From positions 26,591,649 to 26,655,648 of the forward strand of contig NC_087063.1 of NCBI RefSeq assembly GCF_963678635.1: a DNA stretch of 64,000 nucleotides, read 5' to 3'. A program made the translations under genes and the position numbers. The notes beneath the pieces are model-generated. The model was not told where the DNA came from. It did no database searches and saw nothing but the letters and a program-made list of their open reading frames with translations. Below, one piece after another: positions 31,728-43,524 of this stretch. The DNA comes from Symsagittifera roscoffensis (lineage: Eukaryota; Xenacoelomorpha; Acoela; Convolutidae). Every line of letters starts with the position of its first letter. Positions within the stretch are counted from its first letter, which is position 1.

Positions 31728-34700
31728 CTAGAACTCACCAATCCGGTACAATCTTATCATGGAAGACAATCCATAATAGATAAGTTATGGCTTCAATTAT
31801 CATAGCATACCGTATTTGAGAAAAATTTACCTGTCGTTTTTTGAAACGTCAAGCTTTGCAAATTTTACTATTGTCTTTTCCCTTTCAATGAAAAGGGCGC
31901 GTTTTAAAATAAAAATTTTTTGTAATATTTTTACTCACTTGTTGTATAGACAACGCCTCCTTCCATTCTACTGAAACATAAGTGATCACATCGATAACAC
32001 TAGGTTCCATTGACCTCATTTGACACGCTTATTTTCCCCCTCAAACATGAGAGAATCCTTAAGATTTTTAAATATATAACAATTTCATATTTGAAAAAGG
32101 ACAACCAGTTGCTGCACAGGTTGCACAGAATATTCCGACATTATTTTCAAAAAAAATACTAAAAGTTTGTAAGCAAAAAAAATTAGGGACATTTGACAAC
32201 AATTTTTCACATGGAATTTTAAATACTTCGAAAATATTTGAAAAAATATCAAATTTTTTATTTGTTCTTAAATTTTAATCCCAAGAAAGCGCTAATAAAT
32301 TCTCGTTAACTAATTTCGCTTGAGTAAAATTAAGTACTAGTTACTTTTAAAAGAATCTATTACACAGAGGCGAAGTTGCACTTCGCATACACAGACAAAA
32401 ATATGACCGATAACGCTACTGTGAAAAACTGAATGAGTAAAATTTTGATTCTACAAAATTTTTTACAAGACGCACGCCATCTATGACACATTAGCAGTAC
32501 CACTCAATTTGAAAAAAAAGAGATTTACCAACTAACATGCCTCAATTTAAAGAGCAGTCTATGGAGCAGTAATAACATGAAAAAATTAAATGTAATAAAA
32601 ATATAATGAAATTTTTTTAATCTGAGATTTTTTGTGAAAATCATCCCCCCACACGCCATAATAAGTACCAAGTGATAAATTTTGCTCCTAGTAATATATC
32701 AATTATGGCAAATAAGCTTCCTGCAACCAATTTGGAACGATTTCTAAGACGGATTCAATGTCCGCTTACGCGTTAATAGCGCAAAATATATCCCGCGCTA
32801 ATTGTCCTAAATTGGCCAAAATGGCAATTTTTAAACCCACATAACTTTACGAAAAATGATCACAAGTAAAATATCTTTCCAAATTTAAGCTCAAATTTAG
32901 GACAACAATACTTTTTGAAATGAAAAAAAAAAAACATCAAAAATGGCTAGTTAAAAAGTGGAAATTTGCGTGAAAAAAAAACACCCCGAGCACAAAAATT
33001 CCGTTACTTTCGTTACGAAAGTCGGAACAATAATAGTCTGTGTTAAAATCCTTAGCAATGGCTGTACTTAATAGCTGAATATTGATCATAATGAACACTT
33101 TCAAAATGAACACATTTTGTCGCAACAATATTTGCGACTTAGGTTGAAAAAACAAAGATAGTTCATACTTCAACACAAGCATTGCTTGTGTAATAAGCCT
33201 ATTACACACCTGCTCGCTCGCTTTACTCGCTTGAACTTAAATGAAATTTAAAAAAAAAACTGTTTTTCTCGATACAGAGAAAACTTTTGTGAAATTTTTT
33301 AAATGTCGTTCGAATCACGACTAAAAGGGCTTCTTTATATTATATATCACTCGACCCGTTCTGATGATTATTTGTGGCACCTGATTTTGCGGGGAAAACA
33401 AAAAACTAAAACACACCCGAACACAAAGTTCCTCCCCATTTTCAATGGTCGGAAAGAAAATCTTATTGAACCAAGGACAGATGCCGCTTCTTATAAAATC
33501 ATAACATTTGCTACATAGACTCCATTTGCGACTGACCAACCATGAAAATTAATTTCAGACATCTTCGTCGCTAAAAGGAATTCTAGACAAAACTACAAAA
33601 AAGAATCTAAAACCGTTAAATAAAACCTTCGAAAAACTTTAGATTTAGCCTGCAGCAACATTTTCTTTCGCAGCTAAGGTCGCACTGTTTCACGAGATAG
33701 CAAAATCTTTTCGTGACATAAACAGCAAAAAAACTCGACAGAAAACTTCACACGCACGCAAATTCTGACTTGTTTTTTTTTGGAATTTCAAGTACAATTT
33801 ATAATTGGCACTTGTTTGATTATCAATCATTGAACTCGTATTACAACAAAAACTTTTGCTTGTGTAAACACGTCTTCAATATCAGCCCACCTGACAAAAA
33901 TTTAAGTTAGCTTTCGACCATGTAACTCACAGCTGAAAAGGAAGTCATCTTTTGAGCCGATCTTGTTGGCATGTTGCATCTGCCACTCGGCTGTGGTGTA
34001 CCCTCCAAACACTTGACCTCTTGGGTTGTCATTGTCCGCCTTACTCCTCACCACCACAAGGGTGGGACCTCTGTTGTCACACTTTGCGTGGAACGACTTC
34101 GCTACAACAAACAAACACTATATACTTCGAACGGTTATAGCAGAGAGTAGACAATCAACTAAACAAAATTCATGCTCAACACAAGATAATATAAGATAAG
34201 AATCCCAGGACAATTTTAATCAGCTTGGTTGAGGCTTAAGTTATGTCAAGAAACCATTGAAACTGAAAATCAATTATGTTATTTCTCTCCATTTGCGCTT
34301 TAGTTATTGAAGAGAGTAATTTCAGAATCAATTTCAAGTGAACTTGAAAATGAATCAAATCAAGAACCGCAAAAAAATTGAGCGCCGGACTTTTTCCTGA
34401 AAAATCACACAATGTACATAAATTAAACTCTACACGCAGTCAATTGAACTAACCAGAGAATCCTTGCTGGCTTCCTCTGTACAACAGTGTGATCTGTTTG
34501 GGCACAATATTTCTGTCTTCAAAGTAGGAGTTAATTCTGTTCACCGCAACTGATGAGAGCACTTTGGAAGCGAACAGAGAGTCCACTCTCGTCCTGTTCA
34601 GCTCCCGAAGCAGTTGCACTTTGCTCTCAAGCAGACCCTGAAGATCCAACAGTGCCTTCACTTTTTCACTTGTTCTGCAAAACAAACAACACATTTACAA

Positions 34701-37700
34701 GTTACACAGAAGGTCAACAGTTTCAAAACAAGGTCAAAAATCGAAATTCAACTTTTCCGAGGGCCATAACTTTTTGTGCAAAAAATTTGGGCGTCACCGA
34801 TTAAGCAGGGGAGCTTCAGACATATTTTTATATCCGTTGAAACCAAAATCCCAGATTTGGGAGGTTAATTTTTGAAAATTCGACTTTTCCGAGTGTCATT
34901 ATTTTTTGGGTAAAAAAATTTGGTCGTAACTGCTTCCTCGTGGTAGCTTCTCATAACCCGCCCTTTCGATTGAAACTAAAATCAGATTTAGGAGGGTAGT
35001 TTCCGAGAAAAGTGAAAAAACTTCAAAAAACAGTCAAAAACTGGAAAATTTGACTTTTCCGAGGGTCATAACTGGGAGCTTCCGTAACGGGAGCTTCCGT
35101 AACGTGTTCTATCCATTGAACCCAAAATCTCGGATTTGGGAGGGTAGTTTTCGAGAAAATGTAACAAAACCAAAAGTATGAGTCAAAAATTCCCGATCCC
35201 AATATTGCCCCACACCTTTTCGAAGCCTGTTAAAAGTGGGTTAAGGTAAAGAGAGCCTACAGAAATACGCAGGCACACAGGATAGTGGTCGGACTTCACA
35301 TTGGTACCACTTTCTTGAAAATCGGTAGAGTAGAATTTGAGAACTAATTTTTTGAAAAAAGTATAAAAAAATTTGCAAAGCGTCTAAAAAAATAAATAAA
35401 TAAAAAAACCCGATCCCAATAATTGTTTAATAATACCTGCTTATATCAAACAGGATTTTTTTTCAAAACAGTAAAAAAAAAACTAGATGAAATTACTCAA
35501 TTTGTAGATAATGTATTCATTGCCTTGGTAGCAATGTCAATTATCATAAATGTTTTTATTGAGTAGCCCGTATAATTCAAAATTTTCCGATTTTTCTTAG
35601 GCCTTTTCTGCTCTTAGACCATTCTGCTCAGCAGCTTTGTTAATGCTCAAGTTATGCATAATATCAAACACCGAGGCGATGCAGCAATTGGCAAACAAGC
35701 TCTAAAAAGATAGAATGTGAAATAAGGGGAAAAACAAGCCATAAAAAACAATGCCGAAATTGAACCCTAGAGCTCGAGATTAAGAGTCTAACCTCCTCCC
35801 ATCAGCGCCATGGTTGTTTCCTTAGAAGCTATCACAAGCCACTAAATAAAGCAAACAGAACAGATGCTATTAAATTGCTATACGAAGCAACGAAAGTTCC
35901 GAGCTGAATTGAAAAAAGTAATTGATTTGTAATATAACACTAAGCTGATTTTGCTGTTCGTAATCATGCGTAATCAATTAAATTAATTTCAGTTTGAGAA
36001 AGTGATTTTTAAGACCAATCTGAATGAACTATTCAGAATCAGACTTCTTGTTCATGCAATCAAAAATTTGTATGCCTGTTGGATTCTAAGAAATCGAAGT
36101 TGTCTGCTTGCCGTAGGCACAAAAAAAAACGTCGAAAACAAAAACTTAATTTTACGGGATTCCAACCTACGCATTTGAAACTCGAATTTGAGTGAAGTTG
36201 TCTCACCATCTGGCTATACCTTCTTCAATAACTAGCTATCAGAAAACACGATACTATAAAAGCCATGCGAATAAATGGCCATAAAAAGCGACGCAGCACA
36301 AGAGCGAATTCAAGAATTTTTCGTGAGAGATGCTTTTTAATTCAACTAATCCAATTCTGAAATAAGCTGGATTTTTTTTATTCCATTTGGAAACAAAAAT
36401 ATTGAAATCAGTTTTTGAATATGCAATTCATTCACTTCTTATCCACTTTTCCATTTTCGGAAATAGCAAACGAAATCCAACTTCAAAGCCAAAATCAAAT
36501 CGCGAAAATTCAAAATCGAGCGCAATCAATTTGATGATTTTTTTTGAAAAACAATAAAGGCCTAAATGAAAATCTTCACTTCGTTCATTGACTTTTAATC
36601 ATGTCGGTGAACAGCACAAAGCAAAAGGTAGAGATACATTCAGATTCAGTAAGTTATCCTTCAAAGTTTTTTATCGTCTATTCAAAAAACCACTTCTTTT
36701 AACATGAATCAACATGAAATTACTCCTTTGGTATATATTTAACAAACACTTTGCAAGAAGTTGTCATTTGAAAGAGAAATAAACTCACAGGTTGCACTGT
36801 GAAGACGCAGTATTACTTCCGATCTGCTCAACCCGGTCCTTAATTTTACTCTCCACGTATCGTTCAATTTTCATCTCATTTCCCAGCAGAGAGGCATTAA
36901 CTCGGGCTTCCAATTCGTGCTCTAATGTGTGAACGAACTCTAAATAAACGGAGAAATGCAGAGCAAGATTTACCTGTACGATAGATTGAAGCGTGATTAC
37001 AACTGATGTAAGCGAAGCAATAGATCCTACTTCACAATTCCTCGGCTTATTTGTTTTCTCAGCAGTTTTTATCGGCTTTGTTACCGATCTGTTTTTTTTT
37101 TCGTTTTCAATGTTAACTCGGAGATGAAATTTACGCAGCCGTAGCTCTGAAAGTTGAAATTTTACTTTTTTTTGCCGTTTTCTCACTTTGTGACATCGAC
37201 CCCTGGTTAAAACTATTTTTCCTTCTATGCAAAACCTGAAATAGTTACCAGTAATATTCTGAACTTCTTTTAGATTGCGAACTGCTAAGTCGTCGCTTCC
37301 CGCGATAAAAATAGGTCCCGAATCTGTTCCAGTTTTTGTGTTTTCCTCTCTCCTGGTACTGTTTTGTAGTGTTTGCTGGGCAGTGAACTCTCTGAGAGCA
37401 AGTTGATAAGTAATTAGGCTAAAAATGAATTCCATATTTTGAACCGTCAATAATATTTTTTGAAACTAAGAGATACACAAAATATCTTGATCGAACCGAA
37501 AAAATTTACTAGCTTAAAATCTTACAAAAAAGCTATAAATATTTTTATAAACAGAAAAAACTTCAAGTATCGCAGTACAGTTGCTAAAATTATGGAATTT
37601 GATAAAAGAAAATACCTTGATAAAGTAGAAACAACGAGAGAGATTAAAATAACAAGTAGCCCAAGAAGAGTGTATTTGACGGCTGAGTTCTCATCTCTGG

Positions 37701-37716
37701 GCAGATTTTTCTCGGG
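31497..37716 (-). CDS. Membrane-anchored coiled-coil TLDc-domain protein (5' incomplete)
   Basis: I join seven exons: 37716-37616, 37391-37249, 36939-36789, 34674-34454, 34101-33931, 31970-31939 and 31727-31497. All junctions are GT/AG and every phase matches, giving 1050 nt (349 residues plus stop) after an unidentified first exon. Residues about 16-32 are a hydrophobic helix (LLGLLVILISLVVSTL), preceded by charged residues, which suggests a type II signal anchor. Residues about 50-170 look like coiled coil. The rest is a TLDc domain: LLYRGS, FHAKCDNRGPT, FGGYT, DDFLFS, and the closing GYFVCDEYEVYSV. TLDc proteins are best known for V-ATPase binding and oxidative-stress roles in the cytosol; a secretory-side TLDc domain is a different context and its role is unknown. 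Confidence 0.72.
31939..31970 (-). CDS. TLDc gene, 32-nt microexon
   Basis: Acceptor TATGTTTCAG and donor GTGAGT flank 32 nt that supply two bases to complete Leu, then EWKEALSIQQ. Without it, the flanking exons are out of phase; with it, the frame is continuous and the spacing between FLFS and MGPQFG fits TLDc domains. Confidence 0.7.
33931..34101 (-). CDS. TLDc gene, central TLDc exon
   Basis: Acceptor TTTGTTGTAG, donor GTGAGT. It encodes KSFHAKCDNRGPTLVVVRS, FGGYTTAEW and SKDDFLFS, the most diagnostic TLDc motifs. 171 nt. Confidence 0.88.
34454..34674 (-). CDS. TLDc gene, exon with start of TLDc domain
   Basis: Acceptor TGTTTTGCAG, donor GTTAGT. After a helix (VKALLDLQGLLESKVQLL) it encodes ITLLYRGSQQGFS, the first conserved TLDc strand. 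Phase 1-in and 1-out. Confidence 0.8.
34735..35465. repeat. Repeat element with internal ~150-bp tandem repeats
   Basis: Three imperfect repeats share TTTTCCGAGGGTCATAACT, a GGGAGCTTC segment, CATTGAAACCAAAATC and GATTTGGGAGGGTAGTTT. The right part (ACCACTTTCTTGAAAATCGG to ATCAAACAGG) and the repeats recur within the 37.5-53.7 kb array (for example 39180-39775). It lies in the TLDc gene intron between 36789 and 34674. Confidence 0.7.
35466..36788 (-). other. TLDc gene intron, remaining sequence
   Basis: AT-rich. It contains TTCACTTCGTTCATTGACTT (about 36579), resembling phrases in the 17.7-18.1 kb tandem repeat. No exon is needed here by phase. Nothing else is recognised. Confidence 0.4.
36789..36939 (-). 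CDS. TLDc gene, stalk exon 2 (coiled coil)
   Basis: Acceptor TTTATTTAG, donor GTGAGT. It encodes FVHTLEHELEARVNASLL and a continuing heptad-like helix. The 309-nt intron before it is a multiple of three with no stop, so retention would add 103 residues in frame. Confidence 0.65.
37249..37391 (-). CDS. TLDc gene, stalk exon 1
   Basis: Acceptor TGCTCTCAG, donor GTAACT. It encodes EFTAQQTLQNSTRREE and continues to LKEVQNIT, with two possible N-glycosylation sites (NST, NIT). An ATG at 37435 lies in the same frame upstream and would give an alternative start that reads through the acceptor. Confidence 0.65.
37616..37716 (-). CDS. TLDc gene, transmembrane exon
   Basis: Acceptor CTGTTTCAG precedes 37716 and donor GTATTT follows 37616. 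The 101-nt exon encodes PEKNLPRDENSAVKY and a hydrophobic helix, ending with two bases that form Arg with the next exon. The same exon is copied three times at 41.3, 43.5 and 48.4 kb. This copy alone has an intact acceptor AG. Confidence 0.6.
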
Positions 37717-37999
37717 CTGAAACAGAACAGTTTATTTTTCAAATTGCTCCAGGGTAAAACTATGAATGACGTTCGAGTAAGTATAAAACCATCTTACGTA
37801 AAATCTGATGCCTTCAGATTGCTTCATTTCAAAGTACTTGCATCAGCTTCAATATTACGTGAATCAATGTTCACACCACTGTGAACCATAAACCACAAAA
37901 TGATTCACATTCTGATTCTGTAACAGATAAATCAAAGCCTAACCCGTTTTCAAGGCAAGTGATTTGAATAACATAGCTGTTTGCGCTGTCGATCTAACC

Positions 38000-38182
38000 C
38001 TAAACCGGTAAATAGGAGATCTGTCGAAACATATAAGGATGATGTCTACTTGTTTCACCATCACAGAAATTGTAAGGATCAAACACGTCTCTTTTTCTGA
38101 CTACATATTTAGACAAAAAAGTCAAGAAATTGGGTAATACTCTTTTCGAACAAGACAGAACAGATTCAAGCTGAAACTGCAT
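38000..38182 (-). other. Candidate first exon region of TLDc gene (copy 1)
   Basis: An ATG-initiated frame begins MQFQLESVLSCSKR, where a GTATTA follows in phase 0 and could splice to the transmembrane exon to give a short cytoplasmic tail. The same ORF persists at 43990-43808 and 48924-48742. The changes among copies are mostly amino-acid altering, which argues against selection on the full 60 residues. Confidence 0.25.
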
Positions 38183-41100
38183 TTTGGAAGTCGGAAATCA
38201 AATCATTTACTTGCTACACCAAAACCGTTTTTTATCTTTGCTGTACAAATTGAGGTAAAAAATAAAACTGCTAAATAAGTTCCATGGCCAAAAACCTACA
38301 AATAAAAACATAATTTTCAACAACAAAAAAATTTACGCAATTATTCTAAGCAGCGAATTTACACGAGCTAACTCCGTTATGTAGCCAGCCAAAAAAATTA
38401 ATAGACAACTGGTTATCAAAAAATATAAGCAAAGGAATGACACCAAATCCAGTAAATAGTTCAATCGGATGGGCAAAGTGAGACGAGTGAGTTGCAAAAA
38501 AGCTCGGAACCAGAAATACAACCTTGAAAAATCAATTTAAATTGAATAGATTAGGAATAGGAGCTGTTTTGAAGCTTATCAACGTTTTGACTTCTCATTG
38601 TGCACTTTTGATAAATTCAAGATGTTCGTACTTCGATTAACTACAGTCAAGTCAACCCTCAAGATTTATAAAATCAACACAGAGGCGAAGCGAAGCTTCG
38701 CACCATTTGCAATGCAACACAATCAAAAATAAAAGTAGAAAAAAATTAAAACGCTGAAAAAAAATTGGTGAAACAAAATTTTCGTTTTTCGATTAATGAA
38801 GGACACCTAGAGCCCAGCTCTTTTGAGAAACTTGTCCTTTTCGAGATCTTAGAATTTTTTCAAAGACATAATATTTTTAACCAAAAATTATGGAGTAGCC
38901 ACTTCTGCAGTAAAAATTCGTGCAACCGCTTGGTTCGATGGAACTTTTCATCTCAGATCTGATGTGGTGTTTTTAAGAAAACTCAAAAAGTTTCTGTAGC
39001 AATATACAATAAGCTTCCAACGACCTGCTGCGTCGATAAAACGTATGATATCAGATTTGGCAACATAGTTATCGAGAAAATTCCAGAACAAAAAGGTCAA
39101 CATAGCTTTTTGTTTAAAAAAATTTGCGTGTAGCCATTTATGCAAAAAGAGATTTGCCCAACCTGTTTTTTCGATTGAACTCAAAAACATAGGGTAGTGG
39201 TCCCGAATAGTCCAGTTTCAAAAAACGGTCAAAAAATTGATTTTCCGAGGAAGTTAAATCTTTGTGTAAAAACTAGTGAGTAGCCGCTAACGCATGGGAA
39301 CTTCTCACCCTTCATATCCATTGAACCCACAACCTCTGGTTTGGGACGTTAGTTTTCCAGATAAGTCAAAAAGACTAAAAAAACGGAGAGAATATCAAAA
39401 ATTTCACTATTCCAAGGGGCATATTTTATGTTTTAAAACGTTTGGGCGTAGAAGCTTATGGAGGAGAGCTTTCCAAATTCGCTATTCATTAAAACAAAAA
39501 ATCTCCGATTTGGTAGGTAATAAAATATTTCCCTTACAGATTTTTCGAAGACTTAGACAAAATGGTGAAGCGACAAGAGACCAGGGGCTTATGCAGGCAC
39601 ACAAGGGTGTAAGCGGTCTTTCTATGAATACCATTTCTTTAGAAATCGGTAGAAGAGGTTTTTGAGTTCTTTTTGCGAAAAGTGATATAACTTTCCAAAG
39701 CGTAAAACATATATATTTAAGAAAACGAATGCCATACATTTAAAAAAAACCTGTTTTTTTATTAAACAGGAATTCTAGCAAGGCGTTAGAAATTTAAATT
39801 AGCAACTGGACAAACTTACGAAGCAGAAACAAGCCAGCCCGACAATCTTTGAGCAGACACCAGTTAAGCCGAAAAACTATTTAAAAAGTTTCAAGTCCCC
39901 CTGAAACTACCCTGTATTAACTAAGACCCACCCAGTAATTAATTTGAATTTTCAAGAAATTGAGCATTTCAGCATTGATATTAGCCAATTTTTAACTGAT
40001 TTAACTTCGGGGAAATAACGTTCCTATCTCCTTTCCAGAAGGCTGGACTCACACTGTCCCAACACCCTTCACCGTTTGTGTGAATTGCTCTGTAACGATT
40101 GTAGCGACACAATCGTTAGAACTCGGAGCGGTCTCTGATAATTCCCAGTTGTATCTCGTTATTTCTCATCATTAATCCTATCGCAACTATTGTTGTTTAG
40201 TTTTTTTTCTTTCTTTTTTTCCAAAAATGGCCGTTTCGACGTTTCTCAGAAGTGTGACATCATTCGAATTTTTGAAAATTAAAAATTCCAGAATCTTCTG
40301 ACATTCACGATTCGTCTAATCATTTAAATAACGTCACTAGACTGCTAAAACCGTTAATTTTCCAGGTCAGCGGCCATGAATTCACAATTGCATTTTTGTC
40401 TATTCTGGTCGTATGTCACATACTCCCCAGACAGCCTGGTCAATGTCCTCATTGAGTCTCGCAGTCTTCATCAAAATGGTACAGTGCCATCGAACAGAAT
40501 TTACAAAATGCACGAAATCACTTTTATCCACGTCATATCGACTCACTGCAGAATATGAATGGCATCATGATACATCACTATAGCGTTCCAACTTCTTTCA
40601 CTAAAATGAACTTTCAAGGATATGACCTAAGATAAAACATCTTTCTAGACTTCCAACGTCTATGTCCCGATGTAAAACTTTTTCTCCTAGGTTTAAAAAG
40701 TGTACGAACGCAGGACAGTCCTGCCAACCCACAAACTATGGAGTGCCACTTCTGCAGTAAAAGTTCGTGCAACCGCTTGGTTCGATGGAACTTTTCATCT
40801 CAGATTTGATGTGGTGTTTTTAAGAAAATTCAAAAAGTTTCTGTAGCAAAATACAATAAGCTTTCAACGTTCTGCTGCGTCGATAAAACTTATGATATCA
40901 GTTTTGGCATCATAGTTATCAAAAAAATTCCAGAAAAAAAGATCAACATAGCTTTTTGTTTCAAAAAATTTGCGTGTTAGCCGTTTATGCAAAAGAGATT
41001 TGCCCAACCTGTTGTTTCGATTGAATTCAAAAACATAGGGTAGTGGTCCCGAATAGTCCAGTTTCAAAAAACGGTCGAAAAATCAATTTTCCGAGGAAGA

Positions 41101-41252
41101 TAAATTTTTGTGTAAAAACTAGTGAGTAGCCGCTAAAAGAAAATACCTTGATAAAGTAGAAACAACGAGAGAGATTAAAATATCAAATTAAAAAAAACTT
41201 CAAGTATCGCAGTACAGTTGCTAAAATTATGGAATTTGATAAAAGAAAATAC

Positions 41253-41353
41253 CTTGATTAACTAGAAATAACGAGAGAGATTAAAATAACCAGTAGCCCA
41301 AGAAGAGTGTATTTAACGGCTGAGTTCTCATCTCTGGGCAGATTTTTCTCGGG
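41253..41353 (-). pseudogene. Transmembrane exon copy 2, broken
   Basis: Copy of 37616-37716. The acceptor TTTCAG has become TTTCAC, and TTA has become TAA near the end, giving a premature stop. A nested duplicate of the exon's 3' end with its donor follows on the plus strand before it (about 41140-41180). Confidence 0.8.
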
Positions 41354-41682
41354 GTGAAACAGAACAGTTTATTTTTCAAATTGCTCCAGGGTAAAACTAT
41401 GAATGACGTTCGGGTAAGTAAAAAACCATCTTACGTAAAATTTGATGCCTTCAGATTGCTTCATTTCAAAGTACTTGCATCAGCTTTAATATTACGTGAA
41501 TCAATGTTCACAGCACTGTGAACGATATACCACAAAATGATTCACATTCTGATTCAGTAACAGACAACTCATAGCCCAACACGTTTTGAAGGCAAAGGAT
41601 TTGAATAATTTAGCTGTTTGCGCTGTCGATCTAACCCTAAACCGGAAAATAGTAGATCTTTCGAAACATATAAGGATGATGT

Positions 41683-41789
41683 CTACTTGTTTCACCATCA
41701 CAGAAATTGTAGCTTCTGTGATGGTGGACCGCTTACACCCTTGTGTGCCTGCATGGGGCTTATGCAGGCACACAAGGGTGTAAGCGGTC
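41683..41789. repeat. Double hairpin at a tandem-duplication junction
   Basis: Arms 41727-41754 and 41762-41789 are perfect 28-bp complements around a 7-bp spacer (GGGGCTT). Immediately left, ACCATCACAGAA and TTCTGTGATGGT form a second inverted pair around 8 bp. Unit 2 stops here and unit 3 sequence begins. Confidence 0.9.
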
Positions 41790-43423
41790 TTTCTATGAAT
41801 ACCATTTCTTTAGAAATCGGTAGAAGAGGTTTTTGAGTTCTTTTTGCGAAAAGTGATATAACTTTCCAAAGCGTAAAACATATATATTTAAGAAAACGAA
41901 TGCCATACATTTAAAAAAAACCTGTTTTTTTATTAAACAGGAATTCTAGCAAGGCGTTAGAAATTTAAATAAGCAACTGGACAAACTTACGAAGCAGAAA
42001 CAAGCCAGCCCGACAATCTTTGAGCAGACACCAGTTAAGCCGAAAAACTATTTAAAAAGTTTCAAGTCCCCCTGAAACTACCCTGTATTAACTAAGACCC
42101 ACCCAGTAATTAATTTGAATTTTCAAGAAATTGAGCATTTCAGCATTGATATTAGCCAATTTTTAACTGATTTAACTTCGGGGAAATAACGTTCCTATCT
42201 CCTTTCCAGAAGGCTGGACTCACACTGTCCCAACACCCTTCACCGTTTGTGTGAATTGCTCTGTAACGATTGTAGCGACACAATCGTTAGAACTCGGAGC
42301 GGTCTCTGATAATTCCCAGTTGTATCTCGTTATTTCTCATCATTAATCCTATCGCAACTATTGTTGTTTAGTTTTTTTTCTTTCTTTTTTTCCAAAAATG
42401 GCCGTTTCGACGTTTCTCAGAAGTGTGACATCATTCGAATTTTTGAAAATTAAAAATTCCAGAATCTTCTGACATTCACGATTCGTCTAATCATTTAAAT
42501 AACGTCACTAGACTGCTAAAACCGTTAATTTTCCAGGTCAGCGGCCATGAATTCACAATTGCATTTTTGTCTATTCTGGTCGTATGTCACATACTCCCCA
42601 GACAGCCTGGTCAATGTCCTCATTGAGTCTCGCAGTCTTCATCAAAATGGTACAGTGCCATCGAACAGAATTTACAAAATGCACGAAATCACTTTTATCC
42701 ACGTCATATCGACTCACTGCAGAATATGAATGGCATCATGATACATCACTATAGCGTTCCAACTTCTTTCACTAAAATGAACTTTCAAGGATATGACCTA
42801 AGATAAAACATCTTTCTAGACTTCCAACGTCTATGTCCCGATGTAAAACTTTTTCTCCTAGGTTTAAAAAGTGTACGAACGCAGGACAGTCCTGCCAACC
42901 CACAAACTATGGAGTGCCACTTCTGCAGTAAAAGTTCGTGCAACCGCTTGGTTCGATGGAACTTTTCATCTCAGATTTGATGTGGTGTTTTTAAGAAAAT
43001 TCAAAAAGTTTCTGTAGCAAAATACAATAAGCTTTCAACGTTCTGCTGCGTCGATAAAACTTATGATATCAGTTTTGGCATCATAGTTATCAAAAAAATT
43101 CCAGAAAAAAAGATCAACATAGCTTTTTGTTTCAAAAAATTTGCGTGTTAGCCGTTTATGCAAAAGAGATTTGCCCAACCTGTTGTTTCGATTGAATTCA
43201 AAAACATAGGGTAGTGGTCCCGAATAGTCCAGTTTCAAAAAACGGTCGAAAAATCAATTTTCCGAGGAAGATAAATTTTTGTGTAAAAACTAGTGAGTAG
43301 CCGCTAAAAGAAAATACCTTGATAAAGTAAAAACAACGAGAGAGATTAAAATATCAAATTAAAAAAAACTTCAAGTATCGCAGTACAGTTGCTAAAATTA
43401 TGGAATTTGATAAAAGAAAATAC

Positions 43424-43524
43424 CTTGATTAAGTAGAAATAACGAGAGAGATTAAAATAACCAGTAGCCCAAGAAGAGTGTATTTAACGGCTGAGTTCTC
43501 ATCTCTGGGCAGATTTTTCTCGGG
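43424..43524 (-). pseudogene. Transmembrane exon copy 3, broken
   Basis: Same two lesions as copy 2 (acceptor AG to AC, and TAA in place of TTA), as expected if copies 2 and 3 arose from the recent 2171-bp duplication. Confidence 0.8.

Noticed and set aside
36785-37450. A single 216-codon minus-strand ORF as one exon
   Set aside because: It has only a TTG at its nominal start. Good splice sites inside it join in phase to the coiled-coil stalk, and an acceptor at 37392 joins the transmembrane exon in phase. I kept retention only as a finding.
37460-37720. Plus-strand 86-codon ORF
   Set aside because: It is antisense to the transmembrane exon; the minus-strand reading has splice sites and a clear hydrophobic helix.
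40376-42729. Repeated 60-codon plus-strand ORF (40376 and 42547)
   Set aside because: Identity simply reflects the recent 2171-bp duplication; the older copies at 47.5 and 53.4 kb are disrupted, so no coding constraint is evident.
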